The translations under genes were made by a program, and so were the position numbers. 64,000 bases of DNA from DYFC01 sp041658585 (lineage in GTDB: Bacteria > Nitrospirota > Thermodesulfovibrionia > Thermodesulfovibrionales > SM23-35): contig JBAZZX010000004.1 of NCBI GenBank assembly GCA_041658585.1, positions 1 to 64,000 on the forward strand. The letters run 5' to 3'. Shown piece by piece: positions 17,619 through 25,465 of the stretch. Below the pieces are notes generated by a model, which saw only the letters and a program-made list of their open reading frames with translations, did not search any database and was not told where the DNA came from. How positions within the stretch are numbered: the first letter of the stretch is position 1; every line of letters starts with the position of its first letter.

Positions 17619-17905
17619 CATCCAAAAGACTTAGCTTTCTTTAGTAGGTTTCTTTAATAACATTTTAATCTCCTTCGATTACCTTGGGGCATAGGTTTAT
17701 ACAGAAATGCTTAGTATTTTGCTTCTTCCTCCTACCAACATGCGCATAGAGCCTACGGAAGAAAAAGCGTGTTATATATGTAAATCAACAGGCAAACAGG
17801 CATTAATGATGTTCTGCAATTTTACTGGAGTTTCAAAATGATTGCGTCCTGAGATCGTCAATCATGCTTGATTTTTAAACCGATGTTTATAAATAATAAC
17901 AGCCA
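17619..17905. other. Intergenic region with a possible 33-codon frame
   Basis: Mostly AT-rich. A short forward frame at 17740-17841 encodes a 33-residue peptide with CYICKSTGKQ and a later Cys. It has no ribosome site and could be debris of a zinc-binding protein. The promoter of the PilZ-receiver gene is expected here but not defined. Confidence 0.25.
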
Positions 17906-18619
17906 ATGAATGACAAGGATAAAAGAGAACGCAGAAAATGTGACAGACATCATTTCAGAGGGGACATCGTCATAGACGACACTGTCAAGTGCACGACTTC
18001 TGATATATCTCAAGATGGTCTTTATGTTTGCATGATGCAACCTCTTGAGAAAAACAAAATGATTCGCGTGACTATTCCTTTTAAGGGGAACAAGATAATT
18101 GTCAAAGCTCAAGTCCGATCTTCTGATCCAAGCATCGGAATGGGAATTGTATTTATTGATTTGAACGCTGAGCAGAGAGGTAAAATTAAGGAATTAATTG
18201 AAAGCATAACAAAAAAACCTGCCCAATCTGAGAGCGAAGGAAAGAATATTCTTTTAGTTGAAGATAACAATACGACACGCCAAGCGATCAAGAGTGCGCT
18301 ATGTAAAGAAGGGTTCAGTGTTATAGAAGCAATGGATGGAATAGAAGCTATGAAATTTATTGCAGAACAGAACATAGACCTAATAATTCTTGATTTATAT
18401 ATGAAAGGAATGGATGGGTTAAAAGTGCTATCAGTTTTAAAGACAAACCCAAAATGGAAAGAGCTTCCAGTAATCGTATGTTCTGGACATGACGCGCAAG
18501 ATGTGAAGGAGAAGGTTATGAATGCCGGAGCAGATGAATTTCTCTCTAAAAGGGGGACATCTCCGGCAAAATTAGCTCAGTCTGCTAAGGCACTTTTGCA
18601 GCAACGGCATAAGACTTAG
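17906..18619 (+). CDS. PilZ domain - response regulator receiver protein
   Basis: A 237-residue two-domain protein. Residues about 5-100 form a PilZ domain beginning RERRKCDRHHFRGDIVID, which has the basic start expected for c-di-GMP binding, with TSDISQDGLYVCM after it. Residues about 112-235 form a receiver domain: NILLVEDNNTTRQA supplies the acidic pocket, LIILDLYMKGMDG the phospho-acceptor Asp, VIVCSGHD the Ser/Thr position and FLSKRG the Lys. All key receiver residues are present. It probably links phosphorelay and c-di-GMP signals, perhaps for motility; the partner kinase is not in the window. Confidence 0.85.
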   Translation: MNDKDKRERRKCDRHHFRGDIVIDDTVKCTTSDISQDGLYVCMMQPLEKNKMIRVTIPFKGNKIIVKAQVRSSDPSIGMGIVFIDLNAEQRGKIKELIESITKKPAQSESEGKNILLVEDNNTTRQAIKSALCKEGFSVIEAMDGIEAMKFIAEQNIDLIILDLYMKGMDGLKVLSVLKTNPKWKELPVIVCSGHDAQDVKEKVMNAGADEFLSKRGTSPAKLAQSAKALLQQRHKT

Positions 18620-18667
18620 TAAAATTAGAGACTATTTTCTATTCTAGTACTTTAGGGACATTCTTGA

Positions 18668-18790
18668 CTAATTAAACTTATCAATTTTTCTTTTCAGCAT
18701 ATTGAATATTGCTGATGTTGTTACCCCTAAATTCCGGGCAACCTCTGCTATTTTTGCCTTTTTCTCATCGGCAGTGTAATAATTTCTAAT
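18668..18790 (-). pseudogene. Remnant with a helix-turn-helix, transposase-like tail
   Basis: The reverse frame encodes RRIRNYYTADEKKAKIAEVARNL then GVTTSAIFNMLKRKIDKF and a stop. The IAEVARNLGVTTSAI segment is a helix-turn-helix of the type found at the end of REP-associated transposases and related proteins. Only this fragment exists; it ends where the toxin fragment on the other strand begins. Assignment to a transposase is a guess. Confidence 0.3.
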
Positions 18791-18793
18791 TCG

Positions 18794-18883
18794 CCGTATG
18801 TTGAGGATAACGAAGAAATATTTTTAAAAACAATAATACCGAACAGCAAAGCGACAAAAAAGTATTTTGGAGGCAAAAAATGA
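18794..18883 (+). pseudogene. C-terminal fragment of a toxin gene
   Basis: The forward frame SPYVEDNEEIFLKTIIPN then SKATKKYFGGKK ends at TGA 18881-18883, overlapping the antitoxin ATG (18880) by four bases, the usual toxin-antitoxin overlap. The tail resembles RelE/BrnT-like small toxins that precede CopG antitoxins. The N-terminal part is missing; upstream sequence belongs to a different remnant. Toxin identity is inferred from position. Confidence 0.4.
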
Positions 18884-19158
18884 AAAAGGCTATATCCCTG
18901 GATAAAGACGAGAAGGATTTAGCAAATTCACTTGAAACTGAGGAGTGGATTTCTGACCTCACTAAAATTGAGAGAAAGCAATATGAAGAATATGCCCGCT
19001 ATAGCCTCAACAAACAAAGGCGGATCAACATACGAATGAGTGAGCGAGATTTAAAAAAAATTAGGGCGAAAGCAATTGAAGAGGGCATTCCGTATCAATC
19101 TCTTATCTCAATGCTTATTCATAAATACAATGAAGGCAAATTATCATTTAATCGATAA
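18880..19158 (+). CDS. CopG/BrnA-like ribbon-helix-helix antitoxin, apparently orphaned
   Basis: A 92-residue protein. The C-terminal half RRINIRMSERDLKKIRAKAI then EGIPYQSLISMLIHKY is a ribbon-helix-helix DNA-binding unit. The N-terminal half (LANSLETEEWISDLTKIERK) is the segment that in BrnA/CopG antitoxins contacts the toxin. A good ribosome site (GGAGG) lies upstream, inside the toxin remnant. Because the toxin gene is truncated, this is a solitary antitoxin that may now act only as a repressor or as protection against related toxins. Confidence 0.7.
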   Translation: MKKAISLDKDEKDLANSLETEEWISDLTKIERKQYEEYARYSLNKQRRINIRMSERDLKKIRAKAIEEGIPYQSLISMLIHKYNEGKLSFNR

Positions 19159-19172
19159 ATAGTCCTAAACGT

Positions 19173-19330
19173 TGCATAAACAGCAGGGCAGACACGATAA
19201 AAAGTCTTGTAATGCGACAAAGGATTATATTGCAATCACATAAATGCAGAGCTAACCTGTGGTGACTTTCAGAAAAAGGCCGGTTCTTATTATGAAAGTA
19301 CATTAAGGTGTCGCTAAAGGTTTACGCATA
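19173..19330. repeat. Family E repeat, copy with eroded right end
   Basis: Starts TGCATAAACAGCAGGGC and shares ATGCGACAAAGGATTATATT, AATCACATAAATGCAG, CTAACCTGT, GACTTTCAGAAAAAGG and CATTAAGGTGTCGCTA in order with the copy at 28183-28363. The right TIR is lost. Non-coding. Confidence 0.75.
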
Positions 19331-19337
19331 AAGAATC

Positions 19338-20201
19338 CTACATTCCCCATAATCCCGGGGCAGGGCGTTTAAAGCCTTTTTCGGACGCCAGGATATCCAG
19401 ATGGATGGTTACAATGTCTTCTATGGCGAGGTCAGGCTCATAATCGAGTTTCCTCGCATCAACTGTTTTAATATACTGATGACAGTTATCGCAGAGGTCA
19501 ACCCTGTGAGATTCATTGCCTTCGGCGTAAAAATAGTGTAGTTTATTGTGGTCCATGTTTTCGCAGAAAGGGCATTTCAGGCGCTCGGAAGGCCATTCGA
19601 AAGTGCACAATGAACACCGAAAGGATCTTTGACCTTCATCTTTCAGAAAGGATATCTGAGGCAGTGAGCCGCAGACAGGACAATAACCCCTTTGCCAGTT
19701 CTTGAGGTCAATCTTATTTCCAATATTTTCTACATTCGCGGCAAGGGAAGGTTGAACGCTCTCGAATATGAGAAATTTCAGGATAACGGCATCTATATTA
19801 AATTCTCCGGCAACTGTTTCGATAAAAGAGTCGTCATAAAACCTCTCCAGAAGGTCTTTCAGACTCAGCGCATTGATGGCCTTAGCCTCTTCAATTGCCT
19901 GAATATTCTCTTTCATCTTTTCATTTTCATTCCTTGCTATATTGCATATTGATTCAAAGAGACGTGTCGAAGAAGGTATATCCAGCATGAAATCCTGTTT
20001 CTCAAGGAGCGGGAAACCTTCCTTCATCTGTAACTGCTTCAAATCCGGATTTATAGACGGAGTCTTAATAGTGAGGGAGCTTCCGACAACTTCCTGCTCC
20101 GTTACAATTTTCTCATAGAAATTGAGGAGTTTTTCATAGACGGGATTTATTTTCCTGTGTAATTCAATCAGTTCCTTTGTCTTATCCAATGATTTGTTCA
20201 T
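19338..20201 (-). CDS. fdhE: Formate dehydrogenase accessory protein FdhE
   Basis: A 287-residue protein needed for maturation of Tat-exported formate dehydrogenases. The C-terminal half carries four zinc/iron-binding CxxC pairs: CPVCGSLP, CSLCTFEW, CPFCENMD and CDNCHQYIK. Length and spacing fit FdhE. I start at the ATG at 20201, which has AAAGGA ahead of it; the open frame continues 15 codons upstream. It follows the Fe-S subunit gene by 113 bases on the same strand, so the three formate dehydrogenase genes are probably one operon. Confidence 0.9.
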   Translation of the reverse strand: MNKSLDKTKELIELHRKINPVYEKLLNFYEKIVTEQEVVGSSLTIKTPSINPDLKQLQMKEGFPLLEKQDFMLDIPSSTRLFESICNIARNENEKMKENIQAIEEAKAINALSLKDLLERFYDDSFIETVAGEFNIDAVILKFLIFESVQPSLAANVENIGNKIDLKNWQRGYCPVCGSLPQISFLKDEGQRSFRCSLCTFEWPSERLKCPFCENMDHNKLHYFYAEGNESHRVDLCDNCHQYIKTVDARKLDYEPDLAIEDIVTIHLDILASEKGFKRPAPGLWGM

Positions 20202-20314
20202 AGAGGATCCTTTTTGCATTTTTTTAATTGTATCATAACGGACCAAAAAGAAACGGCCCGTTCCGGGGAGTTGCCCGAAACAGGCCGTTATGATGTTTCA
20301 AGATATGTTAATTG

Positions 20315-21025
20315 CTACCCCGTAATACCTACAGGCTTTTTGCCTTCAGCAATGCTCGTATCCATAGGATTATGTGCTGCGGCATGTTTGTGGTACTTGC
20401 CCGGCTCGTCGATCACAAGGTATATAGCCCTGTGATAATCAAAATTGAGAAGCTCGGCTTTTGGGTATTTTGGTTTTACTTCCTGTAACCTCTTTTTTGC
20501 TATTGCAAGGATTTTATCCCTGTCGCCGAAACTCATTGCGCCGGTAGGGCAGGTTTTTACACATGCCGGAAGAAGCCCTTCTTTAATCCTGTCGATGCAC
20601 ATGGTGCATTTTGCCATTCCCTGGGTTTTTTCATCCCAGCGGGGGATGTCCCAGGGACATGCTTCCCTTATCTGTTTGAAATCCGAGGCTTTCACTTTTA
20701 CTTTCGGATTATAGAGAACAGCGCCAGTCGACTCATCCTGTGTAATTGCCTTTACGTTTATTGATTCAGCAACCAGTTTGCACGGGGGTTGTACACAATG
20801 CCTGCACTGGTCAGCGAAGAAATACCATTTAGGTTTCCCGTCGACTTCAAACTCGTTGAACCTGACTAATTTATAAGTGGCTGTTGAAAGGTCTTCCGGG
20901 TTTTGATGGCTGCCGCGCTGAACGGTCTTTGTTGCCGGATTCATATTCCACTGTTTGCATGCTATTTGACATCCACGGCATGCGGTACATTTGCTCGTAT
21001 CTATAAAAAAGGATTTATCTGCCAT
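20315..21025 (-). CDS. Formate dehydrogenase iron-sulfur (beta) subunit
   Basis: A 236-residue ferredoxin-like subunit with four [4Fe-4S] sites: CTACRGCQIACKQW, CRHCVQPPCKL, KCTMCIDRI and CVKTCPTGAM, plus ACPWDIPRWDEK. It passes electrons from the catalytic subunit to an acceptor. Unlike E. coli FdnH it ends after HKHAAAHNPMDTS without a membrane anchor helix, and no cytochrome b subunit is nearby. This matches soluble periplasmic two-subunit enzymes. Start at ATG 21025 with GGAGGTGAT; it overlaps the catalytic gene by 11 bases. Confidence 0.92.
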   Translation of the reverse strand: MADKSFFIDTSKCTACRGCQIACKQWNMNPATKTVQRGSHQNPEDLSTATYKLVRFNEFEVDGKPKWYFFADQCRHCVQPPCKLVAESINVKAITQDESTGAVLYNPKVKVKASDFKQIREACPWDIPRWDEKTQGMAKCTMCIDRIKEGLLPACVKTCPTGAMSFGDRDKILAIAKKRLQEVKPKYPKAELLNFDYHRAIYLVIDEPGKYHKHAAAHNPMDTSIAEGKKPVGITG

Positions 21026-24000
21026 GTTTATCACCTCCCTTAGGCTTGGCCGGTTCTTTGGTTAATTTCACCACATTTGCCATAAATGCCTTGGATTCGG
21101 GGATCATTGTGTTAGGATCACCAATTGTTGGGGTAAGCAAGTTGGCGCTGTCTCCGCCGTCTTTCGGATAAATCCATCCGAAATGCCATGGCAAGCCGAT
21201 CAGGTGAACTGTCTGTGCTGCGATAATAAAGGGCTTTAATCTCAGGGTGACAATAGCAGTAGCCTCAAGTTTACCTCTTTGTGTTTCTACGAGGACCTTA
21301 TCACCGTTTTCGATGCCTCTCAATTTTCCCAACTCCTGGCTCAACTCGCAGAACATCTGGGGTTCAGCCTCTGTAAGCCACGGAAGCCAGCGGGTCAGAA
21401 CTCCTGTCTGCCAGTGCTCTGTTACCCGATAGGTTGTGCAGACAAAAGGATATCTCGGGTCGCAGGTTGCAAATGAGTCGGCGGCGCCCTCAAAAATTTT
21501 GACGGCAGGATTGATTCTCTGATTGGACATCAGGTTCTTTTCAATAGGACATTCCAACGGCTCATAATGCTCGGGGAAAGGACCGTCTTTTAGTCCGGGT
21601 CCAAAGATAGAGGCAACCCCGTCGGGTTTCATGATGAACGGATAAACGCCTTCAGTACCCATCGGGGGCGCCGGTCCATCCGGAATGTCGCCGGCCCATT
21701 TCTTGTTCTCGGCGTCCCATTTCAGTAGTTGTCTCTTTGTATCGCGGGGTTTACCTTCAAGATCAACCGAGGCGCGGTTGTAGATGATCCTGCGGTTGAC
21801 CGGCCATGCCCACGACCATTCAGGGTAAAGACCCAGGCCTGTCGCATCAGTCTTTTTTCTTCTGGCAGCCATATTGCCTGCCTCTGTATAGCTTGCAGAA
21901 TATATCCAGTTGCCGCAGGAAGTACGTCCGTCATCGAGGAGGAATACGAAGCTCGGCACTAACGCGCCTTTCTTGTATGCCTTCTTGTCAACAGGATGCT
22001 CGGGAATATCCTCCAGGAAGTAACCGTTGATCTCCTTTGCTATTTTATGGATATCAAATTTGCCGTCGGTTTCATAATCCCATTTCATATTAAATATCGG
22101 GTCAGTGAAAGGACCGTTCTCTTTCTTGTAGAGCGCCCGGACTTTTTTGAAGAGATCATACATAATCTCTCCGTCAGGTCTTGCAGCTCCGGGAGGATTG
22201 GTTGCTTTCCATCTCCACTGCATCCAGCGGCCGCTGTTGCTTATGCTTCCTTCTTTTTCGAGGAAGGCCGCGCATGGCAGCATAAAGACCTCTGTTTTTA
22301 TCTTCTTCGGGTCCATTCCCGGCCCTTTCCAGAACGAGCCGGTTTCATTATCGAAGACGTTCACATTGACCATCCAGTCGAGCTTTGTCAAAGCCTGACG
22401 CACTTTGCCGGCATTTGCGCTTGAACAGGCAGGGTTCATGCCCCAGGCAAAGAAACCGGTGAAAGCCCCTTTATACATCTGATCAAAGAGGTTCAGCCAG
22501 GAAGCGTCCTGAGTCGTATCCAGCTTCGGAAGCCAGGCATAACCAAAATCATTATCTTTGGTTGCCTTATCGCCATAGAATGATTTCAATATGCTGGTCA
22601 GATATTTCGGCCTGTTCTTCCACCAGTTGACGCTTCTCGAATCTTTTGTGGCGGGAGAGGTCTTGTTATAGTCTTCACGGGCCGGCCACTGTGCGCGCGG
22701 CGCAGGCAGATAACCCGGGAGTATATGGAAAAGCAGTCCCTGGTCTGTGGAACCCTGCACGTTGGATTCGCCTCTAAGCGCATTGATTCCGCCGCCGGCA
22801 ATGCCCATGTTTCCGAGGAGTTCCTGGATAATCGACATTGCGCGTATGTTCTGAACACCTACGGTATGCTGGGTCCAGCCCATGGCATATAACACCGTGC
22901 CTGCCTTGTCGGCGGCTCCCGTTGCGCAATATGCCTTATAGACCATTTCAAGATCTCCCTGTGGCGTTCCGGTAATCGCGGTAACTTTCTCAAGGGTGTA
23001 ACGCGAGTAATGCTTTTTGAGAAGCTGGTATACGCATCTCGGGTCCTGCAGGGTCATGTCTCTTTTCGGAATACCCTTGTCGTCTTTTTCAAGCGCCCAT
23101 GTTGATGCATCGTACGACCTTTTGTTAGGGTCATAACCGGAGAAAAGGCCGTCATCAAAATTGTATTTCGGGGTTGCTATGAAAGAAGCGTTTGTATAAT
23201 TTTTAAGATAAAACTCGTCATAGAGATTGTTATCCAGTATGTACTTGATCATACCGCCAAGGAAGGCGATATCAGTGCCGGAACGGAGTCTGGCAAAAAT
23301 ATCGGCCTTGGCCGATGTCCTTGTAAAACGCGGATCTACATGGATAAACGTCGCCCCCTTATCACGGGCCGCCTGTATCCATTTAAAAGAGACAGGATGG
23401 TTTTCAGCGACATTGCTGCCCATATTAAGGATAACGTCGGCATTCCTGAAATCGATATAATGGTTTGTCATTGCGCCTCGACCGAACGACTCTGCCAGAG
23501 CCGCTACAGTTGCGCTATGTCATATACGGGCCTGATGTTCTATATAGACGAGACCGAGAGACCTGAGCATCTTCTGATAAAGCCAGCATTCCTCGTTATC
23601 GAGGGCTGCGCTGCCGACTGATGCTATGCCGTTGGTCCTGTTGACGACCTTTCCGTCGGCGTTCTTTTCCATAAAACTCTTGTCGCGGCTCTTTTTGATA
23701 TTGGCGGCGATCTTATTAAATGCCCAGTCCCAGCTTACCTCTTTCCACTTATCGCTCTTTGGAGCGCGATAGAGCACTTTTTTGAGGCGGTTATCATTTA
23801 TGGCAATCTGGTATGTTGAGCCTCCCTTGGGACAGAGAGCCCCTTCACTGATCGGATGGTCAGGGTCTCCCTCTGCATTGATCACCTTGCCTTTCAGGTC
23901 GGTAGAAACCAGAATACCGCAGCCTACCGAACAGAAGCAGCAGATAGTCGGGGTCTCCTTGGCGCCTTTGATGCGAAGTTCGGTCCTGAGTTCGGCGGCA

Positions 24001-24110
24001 TATGTACGGGCCGCAGTCAGATCAAAACCCAGCTGACTAAATGCGAGCCCGGCTGCCGTAATTCCGGAGAACTTCAAAAACTCTCTCCTTGTAAGAACCT
24101 TCATAAACAC
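21015..24110 (-). CDS. Selenocysteine-containing formate dehydrogenase catalytic subunit, Tat-exported
   Basis: Read through an in-frame TGA at 23522-23520 this is a 1031-residue molybdenum/tungsten enzyme oxidising formate to CO2. The Tat signal is TRREFLKFSGITAAGLAF; the Fe-S site is CCFCSVGCGI with GALCPKG. The TGA lies in EHQARI-U-HSATVAALAESFGRG, exactly where FdnG-type enzymes have selenocysteine (residue 197 here, 196 in E. coli FdnG). The frame is intact on both sides and a SECIS-like hairpin follows, so this is Sec insertion, not a broken gene. The start has GGGAGGG upstream. Sec and molybdopterin machinery must be elsewhere, apart from moaC in this window. Confidence 0.95.
23485..23505 (-). 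promoter_or_regulatory. SECIS-like hairpin after the UGA codon
   Basis: On the mRNA, AGCGGCUC (23505-23498) pairs with GAGUCGUU (23492-23485), including two G-U pairs, around a UGGCA loop. It starts 14 bases after the UGA, the range used by bacterial SelB-binding elements. The G-containing apical loop fits the bacterial SECIS pattern. Confidence 0.7.
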
Positions 24111-24166
24111 CCTCCCTTCTTAAAGGTTATTAGATTATAGAAAAAATTAACTATACTAAACATATC

Positions 24167-24191
24167 TATATATGAAAAATATTCACATATA
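24167..24191. promoter_or_regulatory. Inverted repeat upstream of the formate dehydrogenase operon
   Basis: TATATATGAA and TTCACATATA form a 10-bp inverted repeat with one mismatch and a 5-base spacer, 57 bp before the start codon in an AT-rich region. Candidate regulator site; the regulator is unknown and AT-rich symmetry can arise by chance. Confidence 0.35.
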
Positions 24192-24280
24192 AGATGAAAA
24201 GTATTACTAAACTACAGCTTAATAAATATCATATATAATGTCGTATGTCAAGTAAATATATTTGGTTTGTCAAAATATTT

Positions 24281-24530
24281 GGTTCTTTCTCAAACTGAGT
24301 GGGTAAAGTCCCTCTCCCTTGAGGGGAGAGGGTTGGGAGAGGGTGATTAAATCAATGGCAAAAGGGTTAACGCACCTTGCAAAAGGCTTCAGAAAAAGAT
24401 CAAATGTTATTCATTTTTGGGATAATGAGGTGTTGACGAATACAAGCGGAGTTCTTGAAGCAATAAGTGAGAGGCTTCATCGGACACCCTCCCCTCAATC
24501 CCCTCCCCTCAAGGGAGGGGAGATAAAGCC
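24281..24530 (+). mobile_element. Family A element copy 2, with an internally deleted DUF559 gene
   Basis: The left TIR (GGTTCTTTCTCAAACTGAGT) and the next ~110 bases are almost identical to copy 1. The frame from the ATG at 24355 encodes AKGFRKRS, then joins in frame to NVIHFWDNEVLTNTSGVLEA, the C-terminus of DUF559 endonucleases. The deletion end points thus differ from copy 1. The right-hand palindrome CCCCTCCCCTCAAGGGAGGG is present, but the right TIR is not recognisable and no target duplication is seen. It lies between the divergent fdh operon and the EamA gene. Confidence 0.8.
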
Positions 24531-24568
24531 TTCGGGACTGCGGGGTAGTCCAGTATGAGGGAAATTAA

Positions 24569-25447
24569 ATGACGCATACCTGGGTTTTACTTTCACTTAT
24601 ATCCGCATTCACTCTTGCTACAAGCGATGCCTTTACCAAAAAAGCGCTTGCTAAAGGCAATGAGTATCTTGTCGGACTCTTCAGGCTTCTGTTTTCACTT
24701 CCTTTTCTGCTCGGCCTTCTTTTTTTTGTTCCCGCGCCCCGTCTTGACAGGGAGTTTTATATTGCTTTTGCTTTTGCATTGCCTCTTGAGATAGCGGCAT
24801 GGGTTTTTTATATCAAAGCATTGAAGATTTCCCCCCTCAGCCTTACGCTTCCCTTCCTTTCACTTACACCGGTATTTCTTATTGTCGTCTCTTATGCAAT
24901 CCTGGGGGAAAGGGTTTCACTTCAGGGGAGTATCGGCATACTCTGTCTTGCTGCGGGCAGCTATGCCATGCACTTTCATAAAATGGAAAAGGGCATACTT
25001 GAACCGTTCAGAGCGATAATAAAAGAAAAGGGCTCGGTCCTTATGATATTTGTCGCATTTATATACAGCATCACATCATCTTTAGGCAAAATGGCTATTA
25101 TACATTCGTCGCCTTTATTTTTTGGCATTGTATATTTTATAGTGGTAACTATCGTATTTGCTCCCATAGCTCTATGGATGGGAAGGCATGAACTAAAAGG
25201 GTTCATCACGAGCAAACAATACAGGGGACTGATGTTTCCGGGACTATGCCATGCCGTAATGGTCGCTTCCCATATGGTTGCCGTGAGCCTCATACAGGTT
25301 GCTTATATGATTTCCCTGAAAAGGACAAGCGTATTATTGGCTGTTGTTTACGGATATTTTTTGTTCAACGAAAAACATATGAAAGAGAGACTCACAGGAG
25401 CTTTATTGATGTTCACCGGTTTTATACTGATTGTAACGGCTCCATAA
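24569..25447 (+). CDS. EamA/DMT-family transporter
   Basis: A 292-residue inner-membrane protein with ten predicted hydrophobic helices in two similar halves, as in drug/metabolite transporters. The first half opens WVLLSLISAFTLATSDAFTK and the second near VLMIFVAFIYSITSSLGKMA; each half ends in a conserved helix with a Pro/Gly turn (TPVFLIVVSYAILGE; SVLLAVVYGYFLFNE). Substrate unknown. A GAGGG ribosome site precedes the start, just beyond the family A element. kup1 follows after 18 bases. Confidence 0.85.
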   Translation: MTHTWVLLSLISAFTLATSDAFTKKALAKGNEYLVGLFRLLFSLPFLLGLLFFVPAPRLDREFYIAFAFALPLEIAAWVFYIKALKISPLSLTLPFLSLTPVFLIVVSYAILGERVSLQGSIGILCLAAGSYAMHFHKMEKGILEPFRAIIKEKGSVLMIFVAFIYSITSSLGKMAIIHSSPLFFGIVYFIVVTIVFAPIALWMGRHELKGFITSKQYRGLMFPGLCHAVMVASHMVAVSLIQVAYMISLKRTSVLLAVVYGYFLFNEKHMKERLTGALLMFTGFILIVTAP

Positions 25448-25465
25448 GTTTTATAATACAGGTTC

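Noticed and set aside
23469..23522. Formate dehydrogenase as a nonsense-mutated pseudogene
   Set aside because: The UGA is at the known Sec position, both sides are in frame and a SECIS-like hairpin follows.
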